Shown piece after piece: positions 52,769 through 61,948 of a stretch of DNA of 64,000 bases (positions within the stretch are counted from its first letter, which is position 1; the number at the start of each line of letters is the position of its first letter). The notes beneath the pieces were generated by a model, which saw only the letters and a program-made list of their open reading frames with translations, had not been told where the DNA came from and made no database searches. Made by a program: the position numbers and the translations under genes. This DNA is from Gaiellasilicea sp963806955 (GTDB taxonomy: Bacteria > Actinomycetota > Thermoleophilia > Gaiellales > Gaiellaceae): positions 620,001 to 684,000 of the forward strand of contig CAWDZG010000001.1 of the NCBI GenBank assembly GCA_963806955.1, in the 5' to 3' direction.

Positions 52769-53792
52769 CGCCGCTCCGGGTTGCGGTGCTCGCGCCGGTG
52801 TCGTGGCGCGTCCCGCCCCGGCACTACGGCCCGTGGGAGCAGTTCGCGTCCCTGCTCACCGAGGGCCTGGCGGCGAAGGGCGTCGACGTGACCCTCTTCG
52901 CCACCGCGGACTCCCAGACCTCGGGCCGGCTCGCCTCGGTCGTCCCTCGCGGCTACTCCGAGGATCCAGAGGTCGATGCGAAGGTCGCCGAGTGCCTCCA
53001 CATCGCACACGCCTTCGAACGCGCAGGCGAGTTCGACGTCATCCACAACAGCTTCGACTTCCTGCCGCTGACCTACAGCGGCCTCGTCGACACACCGGTG
53101 CTGACGACGATCCACGGGTTCTCCTCCGAGCTGATCCTGCCCGTCTACCAGCGCTACAACGCGACCACCGCGTACGTCGCGATCAGCGAGGCCGACCGGC
53201 ATCCGGCGCTGGACTACCTGGCGACGATCCATCACGGCATCGACACGGACGCCTTTGCGCTCGCATCCGTCGCCGGGCGGCTACCTGCTCTTCTTCGGGA
53301 GAATTCACCCGGACAAGGGAACCGTCGAGGCGATCGATGTCGCGGTGCAGGCGGGGATGCCGCTCGTGATCGCCGGGATCGTCCAGGACCAGGCGTACTT
53401 CGACGAGCGGGTGGCACCCAGGCTCGACGGCGAGCGGGTGTCGTTCGTCGGCCCGGTGAGCCCCGACGAGCGGTCGGAGCTGCTCGGCGGTGCCCACGCG
53501 CTCCTGCACCTGATCGGGTTCGACGAGCCGTTCGGGTACAGCGTCGTCGAGGCGATGGCCTGCGGCACGCCGGTGATCGCCTTCCCGCGGGGGTCGATGC
53601 CGGAGCTGATCGACGACGGCACGACGGGCTTCCTGGCCGGCGACGTCGAGGCCGCAGTCTCGGCCGTCGGCCGGTCGTCGGAGCTCGACCGGGCGCTCGA
53701 TCCGGGCCACAGCGGTCGAGCGGTTCGCGGTCGGCCGCATGGTCGACTCCTACATCGCGGCCTACGAGACGGTCGTGCATGGCACGCCCTGA
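52765..53792 (+). CDS. GT4-type glycosyltransferase (two frameshifts)
   Basis: Retaining glycosyltransferase of the GT-B fold, about 342 residues. From GTG 52765 (TPLRVAVLAPVSWRVPPRHY) through IHNSFDFLPLTYSGLV and a His-containing acceptor loop (HHGIDTDAF). The frame shifts near 53275 to YLLFFGRIHPDKG, then the donor-binding motif GFDEPFGYSVVEAMACGTPVIAF with the E-x7-E signature. A second shift near 53700 leads to VERFAVGRMVDSYIAAYE and a stop at 53790-53792. It overlaps the GH5-like gene by 14 nt. Probably transfers a mannosyl or related sugar in the glycan cluster. Confidence 0.8.
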
Positions 53793-54993
53793 TCTCGGGC
53801 GCTTCCGGCTCGGCGTCAACTACTGGCCCGCCGAGGTCGCGATGGAGTGGCTCGCGTCCTACGACGCCGGCGCGACGCGCCGCGACTTCCACCGCGCAGC
53901 GGCCGCCGGCCTGGACGACGTGAGGGTCTTCCTCCGCTGGGAAGATGCTCAACCCACGGCCGGCACGATCGACGCCGCGACTCTCGGCCGGCTCGTCGAC
54001 GCCGCGGACGCCGCGGTCGAGGCCGGCATCACCCTGATCGTCACGCTCTTCGTCGGGCACATGAGCGGCGTCAACTGGATCCCCGCCTGGGCGACGGGAG
54101 GCGACGGCGGCGACCGGCGCTTCCGGGTGATCTCCGCCGGAGACGCGCGCGAGGGCTCGGGCATCCGGAACTGGTACGCCGACGCCGAGATCGTCGGCGC
54201 ACAGGAGCGGCTGGCGGCGGCCGCTGCCGCCGCGCTGGCCGGCCATCCCGGCGTGTGGGCCTGGGACCTCGGCAACGAGAACTCGAACTGCACGGTGCCC
54301 CCTGATCCCGCCGCGGGTGAGGCGTGGCTCGAGCGGATGACGAGCGCGATCCGGACGAACGATCCCGGGCGGCCGATCACGATCGGCATCCACATGGAAG
54401 ACCTGGAGGAAGATCGCGGCATCGGCCCCGCAGAGGCCGCGCGCTGGTGCGACATCGTCTCGATGCACGGGTACCCGATCTACGCCGACTGGTCGGCCGG
54501 GCCGACCGATCACGAGCTCTTGCCGTTCCTCGCCGAGATCACCCGCTGGCTGGCCGGCGACGCGCCCGTCCTCTTCGAGGAGTTCGGACTCCCCACAGGC
54601 GACGCGGACGAAGGCGGCCTGCTCGTGAGCGAGCCGGCGGCGGCGGCCTACACGGGCCGCGCCCTCGACGCGCTGCGGGAGTCGGGCTGCGTCGGGGCCG
54701 TGCTGTGGTGCTTCGCCGACTACGGGCAGGCGCTGCACGCGACGCCGCCGTTCGACCTCGCGGTGCACGAGCGGAGCTTCGGGCTCTGGCGTGCAGACGG
54801 CAGCCCGAAGCCCGCGGTGGCCGAGCTCACGGCCCGTTCGGGCTCGGAGGTCTTGCCACCGCCGAGCAGGGACCGCTGGCTCGACGTCGATCGCGATGCG
54901 TTCCTCGCCGATCGGCGCGTTCAGCTGGAGCGCCTGTACCGGCGTTACCGGGACCGCGACGGAGAGCCGGGCCAGTGGTGCGTGCAGGCGTGA
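53779..54993 (+). CDS. GH5-like glycoside hydrolase
   Basis: 404 residues, intact. TIM-barrel glycosidase: LGVNYWPAEVAMEWL, acid/base Glu in WDLGNENSNC, SMHGYPIYADW, and nucleophile Glu in VLFEEFGLPTG. This is the pattern of GH5/GH2-type beta-mannosidases and endomannanases (clan GH-A). No signal peptide, so it acts in the cytosol. It overlaps the upstream glycosyltransferase gene, and the neighbouring GH130 gene makes a beta-mannoside substrate likely, though not proven. Confidence 0.75.
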   Translation: MARPDLGRFRLGVNYWPAEVAMEWLASYDAGATRRDFHRAAAAGLDDVRVFLRWEDAQPTAGTIDAATLGRLVDAADAAVEAGITLIVTLFVGHMSGVNWIPAWATGGDGGDRRFRVISAGDAREGSGIRNWYADAEIVGAQERLAAAAAAALAGHPGVWAWDLGNENSNCTVPPDPAAGEAWLERMTSAIRTNDPGRPITIGIHMEDLEEDRGIGPAEAARWCDIVSMHGYPIYADWSAGPTDHELLPFLAEITRWLAGDAPVLFEEFGLPTGDADEGGLLVSEPAAAAYTGRALDALRESGCVGAVLWCFADYGQALHATPPFDLAVHERSFGLWRADGSPKPAVAELTARSGSEVLPPPSRDRWLDVDRDAFLADRRVQLERLYRRYRDRDGEPGQWCVQA

Positions 54994-55184
54994 GCTGCTG
55001 CACGTCTCGCGCGATCTCGCGGATCGCCTCCTCGAGCCCTTCCACTCGAGCCGCCAGCTCCACGATCGAGCCGCGCGAGCCGGTTGTCGAGAAGCTGCCG
55101 GCCCTTGTGCGATCGGATCACTTCGTCGACGCGCTCGTAGAGCGTTCCCTCGAGCACCTCGGAGCCTGACGCCGCCTTTCTCAT
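54827..55184 (-). CDS. Small coiled-coil protein (frameshifted, 3' end uncertain)
   Basis: ATG 55184 opens MRKAASGSEVLEGTLYERVD, then EVIRSHKGRQLLDNRLARLD. After a shift near 55065 the frame reads ELAARVEGLEEAIREIARDV and QQLTPARTTG. A helical, coiled-coil-like protein of at least 65 residues results; function unknown. Further on it runs antisense into the GH5-like gene's end and no clear stop marks its end, so the listed end is the first stop in that frame. It may be a real small gene with a further error, stopping near 55000. Confidence 0.35.
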
Positions 55185-55321
55185 CGTGGTTCGAGTAAGC
55201 TCGGATCGAAGCGCTGGCGGCGACAGAGTCACCGTCCCGCAGCTAGGCTGCCCGTCGAGCCGATCGTCGGCGCGTGGCGCCGGCCCATCGGAAAGCAGGT
55301 GAAAGGAGAGCGCGGGAGGCA

Positions 55322-57589
55322 ATGCGGACCGCGATCTTTTCGACGTACCCGCCGCGCGCGTGCGGGATCGGCACCTTCGCCTACGACGTGCAGTCGGCGC
55401 TGCTGCGGCGTCGACGACGTGGAGGACGTCGACGTGATCGTCGTCGTCGACGAGCCGTCGAGCCCCCAGCGACCCGGAGATCGTTCGCACCGTTTCCCAG
55501 GGTGCGCGCGGCGATTACGTCCGGGCGGCGAGGACGCTCGGTCGGACGGACGTCGACGTCGTGCTCCTCCAGCACGAGTACGGCATCTTCGGCGGCAGCG
55601 ACGGCGAGTACGTGCTCTCCTTCGCCCGCGAGCTTGCTCAGCCGCTCGTCGTGACGCTGCACACCGTCCTCTCGGAGCCGTCGGCGCACCAGCTCCAGGT
55701 GCTCACCGCGCTCTGCGCCGAGGCGGAGCGCGTGATCGTGATGACGGACACGGCACAGCGTCTGCTTGACCACGCTCGACGCGTGCCCGCCGGACAAGAT
55801 CCGGGTCGTCCCGCACGGCGCGCCGGTCGAGCTCTCGCCCCGCCCTCCCGAGCACCACACGCACTACGTCGCGCCGGTGCCAGGCGGCTCGGAAGGGGTC
55901 CAGCCGCGCTTCCTGCTCTCGACGTTCGGCCTGATCTCGCCCGGCAAGGGCCTGGAGACCATGATCGCCGCCTTGCCGGCGGTCGTCGCGCGCCACCCGC
56001 AGGTTCTCTACCTGATCGCGGGTCGCACGCATCCGCAGGTCGCGCGCCGCGCCGGCGAGGAGTACCGCCTGATGCTCGAGCGGCAGGTGGTCGACCTCGG
56101 GATCGGCGACCACGTCGAGTTCGACGACCGCTTCCTGTCGGTCGGGGAGCTGGCCGACCTGCTCGGTGCCACCGACGTCTTCGTGACGCCGTATCGGAGT
56201 CGCGAGCAGAGCGCCTCCGGCGCGCTCACCTTCGCGCTCGCGGCCGGCTGTGCCGCGGTCTCGACGCCGTACTGGTACGCCGAGGACATGCTCCGCTCGG
56301 GCGCGGGCAAGCTCGTCCCCTTCGACGATCCCGCCGCGCTGGCGGCTGCGGTCAACGACTTCATCGAGCAGCCGGAGCGTGCTCGCCGCGGCCCGCAGCG
56401 AGGCGAGCCGCATCGGCTCGACTCTGGCCTGGCCCGCAGTCGCCGAGGAGACGGCTGCGGTCCTGCGCGAGGCCACCATCGCCGCGCCGCGCCGGACACC
56501 CATCTCCGACGTCGCCCTGGAGCTCGTCGACCCGCGCACCGACCACCTGCTCACGCTCGTCGACGATTGCGGCATCGTCCAGCACGCGCACGGCGGCGTG
56601 CCGAATCGACAGAGCGGCTATTGCGTCGACGACGTCGCGCGGCTCGCGATCGTCGCGCTCGAGCTCGAGCAACGCACGGGCGATCGCGTCTGGATCTCGG
56701 TGCTGTACCGCGCGCTGGCATTTCTCCACGACGCAACGGGCGGCGGCGGCATGCGGAACTTCATGAGCTACGACCGGCGCTGGCTCGACGAGCCGCACGT
56801 CGGCGATCATGTCGGCCGCTCGGTCTGGGCGCTCGGCGACGTGCTCTCGACGGCCTGGGTGCCCGCCGCAGTCGGGCCGGCGCGGCGGCTGCTCGCAACG
56901 CTCGTCGACTCCTTGCAGGGCGAGCTGTCGCTCCGCACGGCGGCGTACACCATCCTCGGACTCGCGCGGCTCGACCCGGACCGGCTCGACGCCCCGGCGC
57001 GATCGCTGCTCGAACGCGTGCGTGACGCAGCTCGAGGACGCGCTCGAGGCGCACGCCGTCGACGACTGGCACTGGTTCGAGGAGCGGCTGACCTACGACA
57101 ACGCCCGGCTGCCGCACGCGCTGATCGTCGGAGCCACGGCGCTGGAGCGTCCCGCCGCGCTCACAGCCGGGCTCGACTCGCTCGCGTGGCTCGGCGACGA
57201 GTCCGGGCTCGCGGAAGGCGTGCTGCGGCTGACAGGACATCTCGGCCGCACGCGAGGCGAGCCCGGCCCGGGCGGCGGCGACGAGCAACCGCTCGACGCG
57301 TCCGCCTTCGTCGAAGCCGAGCTCGCAGCGTTCGCCTGCACCGGCGAGCCCGAGCACGGCGCGCGCGCGCAGGTGGCCTTCGAGTGGTTCCTCGGCCGCA
57401 ACCGGCTCGGCCTGCCGCTCTACGACTTCGCGACCGGCGGCTGCGGCGACGGGCTCGGCGCGGAGACGGTGAACGAGAACGAAGGCGCCGAGTCCACGCT
57501 GGCGTTCCACCGGGCGCAGCACCTGCTCGATGCGGCGGGAGTGCCGCGTGTCCTCCGCCAGCCCGATCCGGCCGCGAGCGACGGCGTGA
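55322..57589 (+). CDS. GT4 glycosyltransferase fused to an alpha/alpha-barrel domain (frameshifts)
   Basis: From ATG 55322, after GGGAGGCA. N-terminal GT-B part: IFSTYPPRACGIGTFAYDVQ, VVLLQHEYGIFGGSDGEY, LVVTLHTVLSEP, KIRVVPHGAP, ISPGKGLETMIAALP, and a donor loop with REQSASGALTFALAAGCAAV. The C-terminal half after about 56385 is an alpha/alpha-toroid resembling six-hairpin glycosidases: VDDVARLAIVALELEQ, MRNFMSYDRRWLDE, WHWFEERLTYDNARLPHALI, and LYDFATGGCGDGL. Frameshifts lie near 55405, 55470, 55772, 56385 and 57020. The corrected length is about 750 residues. The stop may overlap the GH130 start (GTGA). This fused arrangement beside GH130 genes is known in bacterial mannan loci; the exact product is unknown. 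Confidence 0.7.
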
Positions 57590-58535
57590 CCGAACACCGA
57601 CCGCGAGCTCTTCCGGCGCCATCCGGACAATCCGATCCTGACCGCGGCAGACTGGCCCGAGCCGGTGAACGTCGTCTTCAACCCCGGCGCCGCGGTCGTC
57701 GGGGGCGAGACCGTCCTGCTCGCGAGAGTCGAGGGCCTGACCGGCATCTCGCACCTCACCGTCGCCCGCTCGGCCGACGGCGTCGGCAACTGGCGCGTCT
57801 CGACGCCGCCGCTGCTGGCGCCGCAACAAGGGATCGAGAGCGAGCAGTGGGGCTTCGAGGACGCGCGGATCGTCTGGGTCGACGAGCTCGAGTGCTTCGT
57901 GATCACGTGTACCGCGTACGGCCCGGCCGGGCCGGCGGTCTATCTCGCAACGACGAACGACTTTGCCTCGGTCGAGCGGTACGGCATCGTGATCAGCCCC
58001 GAGGACAAGAACGCGGCGCTGCTGCCGGAGCGCGTCGGCGGGAAGTGGATCCTCTTCCACCGGCCGACGACCGGGTTCGGCGACTCGCACGCGGGCATCT
58101 CGCTCTCACGCTCCTCCGACCTCCGCAGCTGGAGCCCGCCCGAGGTGGTCATGCGGCCGCGGGCCGGCGCCTGGTGGGACTCGCTCCGGATCGGGATCGG
58201 GCCGCCGCTGCTGAAGACCGAGCATGGCTGGCTCCTCATCTACCACGGGGTCAAGGAGACGGTTTCGGGCGCGATCTACCGGGTCGGGCTCGCGCTGCTC
58301 GATCTCGAGGAGCCGACGCGGGTCCTCCGGCGGGCCCCGAACTGGGTCTTCGGGCCGCACGAGCCGTACGAGCGCAGCGGCGACGTGGCGAACGCGATCT
58401 TCCCGTGCGGAGTCGTCCACGACCCGACCTCCGGCGAGCTGCGGCTCTACTACGGAGCCGTCCGACACCTCGATCTGCCTCGCGACCGCGCAGCTCGACG
58501 AACTGCTCGCCGCCGTGCTCGCGTCGCCCGCCTAG
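57586..58535 (+). CDS. GH130 beta-mannoside phosphorylase (frameshifts)
   Basis: Five-bladed propeller glycoside phosphorylase of family GH130, about 316 residues. It acts on beta-mannosides with inorganic phosphate to give mannose 1-phosphate. From GTG 57586 an extra base is needed near 57600 to reach LFRRHPDNPILTAADWPEPV. Then come VNVVFNPGAAVVGGETVLL, WGFEDARIVWVDELE (catalytic Asp region), NAALLPERVGGKWILFHRP, and HGWLLIYHGVKE. A shift near 58470 leads to LDELLAAVLASPA. It probably recycles or degrades the glycan made by the cluster's transferases. Confidence 0.82.
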
Positions 58536-58583
58536 ACCCGGACCGGCAGCGAGCGCGCACGTATCGAGATCTGATCCGGGGGA

Positions 58584-58589
58584 TAGCAT
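58584..58589 (+). promoter_or_regulatory. -10 box of the cupin gene (leaderless)
   Basis: TAGCAT ends 6 nt before ATG 58596. Confidence 0.5.
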
Positions 58590-58595
58590 CTGCCG

Positions 58596-59021
58596 ATGGC
58601 CGATCACGATTTGCTCGCGCACGTCCCTGCTGTGCGCGTACCCCATAGCGACGCGCTCTGGCACCCGATCCGTAACCATTTTGGCCTGCGCTCGTTCGGC
58701 ATCAACGCCTACGTGGCGCGTCACGCCGGCGATCGCATCATCGGCGAGCACGATCACGCTGACCCCGACGATGAGAAGCATGAAGAGCTGTACTTCGTCC
58801 ACGCGGGAGCGGCTCGATTCGTCGTCGACGGCGACGTGATCGAAGCTCCGGCCGGAACCTGGGTGAGCGTGACGGACGTGCGATCCAAGCGCTCCGCAAC
58901 CGCACTCGAGGACGCAACGACGGTGATCGTGATCGGCGCCGAGCCGGGAACGGCCTACGAGATCTCAGCGGCCGAGCGGGCCGAGCTCGTCGAGGCCGGA
59001 GTGGCGATCCGCCCGTCGTAG
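58596..59021 (+). CDS. Cupin-domain protein
   Basis: 141 residues, intact. A single cupin barrel: the metal-binding motif is EHDHADPDDEKHEELYFV (His, His, Glu ligands), and the second motif follows (GTWVSVTDVRSKRSA). The C-terminal tail is helical (AAERAELVEAG). Cupins include enzymes and metabolite sensors, so function is open. Leaderless start. The short hairpin at 59061-59082 probably ends the transcript before tRNA-Gly on the other strand. Confidence 0.75.
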   Translation: MADHDLLAHVPAVRVPHSDALWHPIRNHFGLRSFGINAYVARHAGDRIIGEHDHADPDDEKHEELYFVHAGAARFVVDGDVIEAPAGTWVSVTDVRSKRSATALEDATTVIVIGAEPGTAYEISAAERAELVEAGVAIRPS

Positions 59022-59060
59022 TCGGCGCCGGGACACGCAAGCCCTCTGGCCGAGAGAAGA

Positions 59061-59082
59061 AGCCCCGCTGAGCCGGGCTTTC
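59061..59082 (+). terminator. Short hairpin after the cupin gene
   Basis: AAGCCC ... GGGCTTT with an inner CGCTGAGCC loop and trailing T residues. Confidence 0.5.
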
Positions 59083-59088
59083 AGAGAG

Positions 59089-59162
59089 AGCGGATGATGG
59101 GACTCGAACCCACGACCTTCTGCATGGCAAGCAGACGCTCTAGCCAACTGAGCTACATCCGC
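59089..59162 (-). tRNA. tRNA-Gly (GCC)
   Basis: Minus-strand cloverleaf: acceptor GCGGATG/CATCCGC, D-arm AGCTCAGTTGGCTAGAGC, anticodon loop TTGCCAT (anticodon GCC), T-loop GGTTCGAGTCC. No encoded CCA. Confidence 0.95.
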
Positions 59163-59172
59163 GTGGGCGGCC

Positions 59173-59178
59173 AGTATA
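59173..59178 (-). promoter_or_regulatory. -10 box of tRNA-Gly
   Basis: TATACT on the minus strand lies 10 nt before the tRNA 5' end and just after the RNase H stop. Confidence 0.5.
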
Positions 59179-59185
59179 GCGAGGG

Positions 59186-59593
59186 TCAGCCGGCGGCTTC
59201 GGCGTCCAGCGCCTCGTTCACGAGCCGGTCGGCGAGCTTGTTGTGCTCGCGCCGCACCGCCGTGTAGGCGACCGAACCGACGTCCCGCGCGAGGCGGCCG
59301 GCGCGCACGGAGAGCTCACGCAGCGCCTCGTTCTTGACCTTGTACTCGCCGCGCATCTGCTTCACCATCAGCTCGGAGTCGGAGACCACCTCGAGCTCGG
59401 TCACGCCCAGCTCGACCGCCTTCTCGAGCCCGGCGAGCAGGGCTCTGTACTCCGCGACGTTGTTCGTCGCGACGCCGATCGCCTCCCCGTGGGCGGCCAG
59501 CGTCTCGCCGCCGTCGTCCTCCAGGACGTAGGCGAAGGCGGCCGGCCCGGGATTGCCCCTGGCGCCGCCGTCCGTCCAGAGCTTCGCCTTCAC
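59186..59593 (-). CDS. Ribonuclease HI family protein
   Basis: 135 residues, intact, GTG 59593. Cleaves RNA in RNA-DNA hybrids. The DEDD metal-binding set is visible: Asp in LWTDGGARGNPGPA, Glu in NNVAEYRALLAG, Asp in VVSDSELMVKQM, and Asp in NKLADRLVNEAL. The form resembles the short archaeal/actinobacterial RNase HI type. The GTG overlaps the stop of a 21-residue ORF as GTGA. Confidence 0.85.
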   Translation of the reverse strand: MKAKLWTDGGARGNPGPAAFAYVLEDDGGETLAAHGEAIGVATNNVAEYRALLAGLEKAVELGVTELEVVSDSELMVKQMRGEYKVKNEALRELSVRAGRLARDVGSVAYTAVRREHNKLADRLVNEALDAEAAG

Positions 59594-59655
59594 GACGGCA
59601 CCGCGAGCGCGCCGTCGAGCGCATCCGCCGCAACGAACCAGACGAGCTTCGGCAC
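59590..59655 (-). CDS. 21-residue ORF between the ALDH and RNase H genes
   Basis: GTG 59655 overlaps the aldehyde dehydrogenase stop by one base (TAGTG), and the TGA at 59592-59590 overlaps the RNase H start (GTGA). The product would be MPKLVWFVAADALDGALAVP plus S. Both junctions look like translational coupling. It may be a real microprotein or merely a link that lets ribosomes reach rnhA. Confidence 0.4.
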   Translation of the reverse strand: MPKLVWFVAADALDGALAVPS

Positions 59656-61151
59656 TACTCGACGTTGTCGATCTGCGCGCGCTGGAGCTTGCCGGAGTAG
59701 TCGACGTAGAGCGACTTCCACTCCGTGAAGACATCCAGTGCAGCCTGGCCGGCCTCGCGGTGGCCGTTGCCGGTGTCCTTCGTGCCGCCGAACGGCAGGT
59801 GCACCTCGGCGCCGGTCGTGCCCGCGTTGATGTACGTGATCCCCGTCTGGAGATCGCGCATCGCGCGGAACGCCTGGTTGACGTCGCGGGTGAAGATCGA
59901 GGAGGAGAGGCCGTAGCGGATCCCGTTCGCGACCTGGATCGCCTCGTCGAAGCTCTTGACCGGGATCAGGGCGGTCGTCGGGCCGAAGATCTCCTCCTGC
60001 GCGATCCGCATCTGCGGGTCGACGTCGGCGAAGATCGTCGGGCGGTAGAAGAAGCCCTTGCCGAGGTCGCCGTCGGTCGCCTGCTCGCCGCCCGTCAGCA
60101 GCTTCGCGCCCTCGTCGGACCCGATCCCCGTGTAGGAGTGGATCTTGTCGAGCGACTCCTGGTTGATCACCGGGCCGAGGTCGGTCTCGGGATCCCAGCC
60201 GGGGCCGATCCGCATCGCCTCCGCCCGCTCGACCAGCCGCGTCTGCAGCTCGCCGTACACGGCCTCGTGGACGATCACGCGGCTCGCAGCGGTGCAGCGC
60301 TGGCCGGACGTGCCGAAGGCCGACCAGACGATCCCCTCGACCGCGAGGTCGAGATCGGCGTCGTCCATGACGACGATCGCGTTCTTGCCGCCGAGCTCGA
60401 GATGGACGTGCTTGAGCGCGTCGGCGGCGTTCTTCGTCACGAGCACGCCGGTCTCGCGCGAGCCGGTGAAGGTGATGATCGGGACGTCCGGGTGGCGCAC
60501 GAGCCGGTCGCCCGCCTCCTCGCCGTACCCGTGGACGAGGTTGACGACCCCGTCCGGCAGCCCTGCGTCGCCGAGCAGCTCGATGAAGCGCTCGGCCAGC
60601 AGCGGCGTGTCCTCCGCCGGCTTCAGGACGACGGTGTTCCCGCAGACGAGCGCCGGCGCGAGCTTCCACGCGGGGATCGCGATCGGGAAGTTCCAGGGCG
60701 TGATCGCGCCGACGACGCCGACCGGCATCCGCACCGACATCTGGAACTTGTCGCGCAGCTCGGAGGGCGTCGTCTGGCCGAAGAGCCTGCGGCCCTCGCC
60801 GGCCATGTAGACCGACATGTCGATCGCCTCTTGCACGTCGCCGCCCGCCTCCGCGAGCACCTTGCCCATCTCGCGGCTCATCAGCTCGGTCAGCTCGTCC
60901 TTGCGCTCCTCCAGCAGGCGGGCGAACCGGAAGAGGACGTTGCCGCGCTCCGGCGCCGGCACGAGGCGCCACTCCTCGAAGGCCGCCTTGGCCGCCTCGA
61001 CCGCACGGTCGACGTCCTCGGCGGTCGACCGCGGAAAGCTGCCGAGCGTCTCGCCCGTCGCGGGCATCGTGGAGTCGAAGGTCTCGCCCGAGGCGGCATC
61101 GGTCCACTCGCCCCCGACGTAGTTCTTGAACTGCTTCTCGGCGACTGCCAT
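59655..61151 (-). CDS. Aldehyde dehydrogenase (NAD-dependent, ALDH7-like)
   Basis: 498 residues, intact. Oxidises an aldehyde to the acid. Rossmann and active-site motifs: PWNFPIAIPAWKLAPAL, FTGSRETGVLV, general base Glu in HLELGGKNAIVVMDD, catalytic Cys in SGQRCTAASR, EEIFGPTTALIPV, and GGTKDTGNGHREAG near the end. The C-terminal part resembles piperideine-6-carboxylate / aminoadipate semialdehyde dehydrogenases, so lysine degradation is possible. ATG 61151 lies 8 nt after TACACT. Coupled to the 21-residue ORF and rnhA. Confidence 0.92.
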   Translation of the reverse strand: MAVAEKQFKNYVGGEWTDAASGETFDSTMPATGETLGSFPRSTAEDVDRAVEAAKAAFEEWRLVPAPERGNVLFRFARLLEERKDELTELMSREMGKVLAEAGGDVQEAIDMSVYMAGEGRRLFGQTTPSELRDKFQMSVRMPVGVVGAITPWNFPIAIPAWKLAPALVCGNTVVLKPAEDTPLLAERFIELLGDAGLPDGVVNLVHGYGEEAGDRLVRHPDVPIITFTGSRETGVLVTKNAADALKHVHLELGGKNAIVVMDDADLDLAVEGIVWSAFGTSGQRCTAASRVIVHEAVYGELQTRLVERAEAMRIGPGWDPETDLGPVINQESLDKIHSYTGIGSDEGAKLLTGGEQATDGDLGKGFFYRPTIFADVDPQMRIAQEEIFGPTTALIPVKSFDEAIQVANGIRYGLSSSIFTRDVNQAFRAMRDLQTGITYINAGTTGAEVHLPFGGTKDTGNGHREAGQAALDVFTEWKSLYVDYSGKLQRAQIDNVE

Positions 61152-61159
61152 CGGGCGTG

Positions 61160-61176
61160 AGTGTAGTCAGTAGATT
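61160..61176. promoter_or_regulatory. Divergent -10 boxes between the ALDH gene and the 61185 gene
   Basis: Minus TACACT (61165-61160) ends 8 nt before ATG 61151, and plus TAGATT (61171-61176) ends 8 nt before ATG 61185. Both genes would be leaderless. Confidence 0.5.
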
Positions 61177-61184
61177 GCCCTGCG

Positions 61185-61676
61185 ATGCGGTTGGCACTGC
61201 TCGCCGGCTCGATCGTGACCGCTGTCGTCCTCGCAGTGGTCGTGCTGGCGCGCGGCGACGGCGCCGAGGCCGACGGACCGGTGGCGTGGGCGCAGCAGGC
61301 GAGCAGCGTCTGCGAGCGCGGGCTCACGGAGGCGCGCGCGCTCGTCGCCGCGGCCGACGCGATCGCCGACGCCGAGGAGCGCGCCCTACACCTCTACCGC
61401 GGCGCGACACGGGTCGAGGCGGACGTGCTCACCGATCTCCGAGCGCTCGCCGCCCCACGGGCCGAACGACCGGCCATCGCCGCGGCGCTCGGGATGCTGT
61501 CCGAATCACACGACCTCGACGTGGCTGCGATCTCGGAGCTCGAGCGTGAGTTCGACAGCACGCTGCTCGAACGGCGCGTCACCGAGACGGTCCCGGTCGC
61601 CGCGGAGCTCCGCCGGCGCTTCCTCGCGCTCGGCGCGGACGGTTGCGCCCGCTACCTCAACCCGGTCTCGTACTAG
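61185..61676 (+). CDS. Membrane-anchored extracytoplasmic protein, unknown function
   Basis: 163 residues, intact. One N-terminal anchor (LALLAGSIVTAVVLAVVVLA), then a helical domain with many Ala, Glu and Arg (VCERGLTEARALVAAADAIA, VLTDLRALAAPRAERP) and two Cys. No family recognised. Its stop shares CTAG with the stop of the convergent 69-residue gene. Confidence 0.6.
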   Translation: MRLALLAGSIVTAVVLAVVVLARGDGAEADGPVAWAQQASSVCERGLTEARALVAAADAIADAEERALHLYRGATRVEADVLTDLRALAAPRAERPAIAAALGMLSESHDLDVAAISELEREFDSTLLERRVTETVPVAAELRRRFLALGADGCARYLNPVSY

Positions 61677-61882
61677 ACGTCGACGTCGGGGAACGTCCCT
61701 GGCACGCGAGCGCGGCGACGGTCGCGCACCTCCCGCTTGCCCCCGTACTCGCGCCCGTTGCGGCGATCCTCACCCTCCCGGCGATCCATGATCACGGTCA
61801 CGTTCGGGTTGTCCTTGTAGTACTCGACCATCTTGTCGAAGAGATCGGCCTCGAGCTCGCGGGGGATCACGCAGTAGATCAT
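61673..61882 (-). CDS. 69-residue charged protein, unknown function
   Basis: ATG 61882; product starts MIYCVIPRELEADLFDKMVE and continues YYKDNPNVTVIMDRREGEDR with an Arg-rich tail. The N-terminal half looks like a small alpha/beta fold; the tail could bind nucleic acid. TAGACT (61892-61897) lies 9 nt upstream. Similar short charged proteins occur in actinobacteria, but I cannot name a function. Confidence 0.5.
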   Translation of the reverse strand: MIYCVIPRELEADLFDKMVEYYKDNPNVTVIMDRREGEDRRNGREYGGKREVRDRRRARVPGTFPDVDV

Positions 61883-61891
61883 CGCTCTCTG

Positions 61892-61897
61892 AGTCTA
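61892..61897 (-). promoter_or_regulatory. -10 box of the 69-residue gene (leaderless)
   Basis: TAGACT on the minus strand ends 9 nt before ATG 61882. Confidence 0.4.
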
Positions 61898-61948
61898 GGT
61901 ATTCGCCGCCGCGGCGCCAGTGCCTCTTTGGGGGGACGTGGCGTCAGC

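Noticed and set aside
51844..54993. A single ORF of 1049 codons covering the glycosyltransferase and GH5-like genes
   Set aside because: Its first 300 codons are the antisense of the PAP2 gene, and its middle loses the glycosyltransferase frame; the fusion is an artefact of stop-poor GC-rich DNA.
59553..61160. Plus-strand ORF of 535 codons opposite the aldehyde dehydrogenase gene
   Set aside because: Antisense shadow rich in Arg, Val and Asp; the minus strand encodes a complete ALDH.
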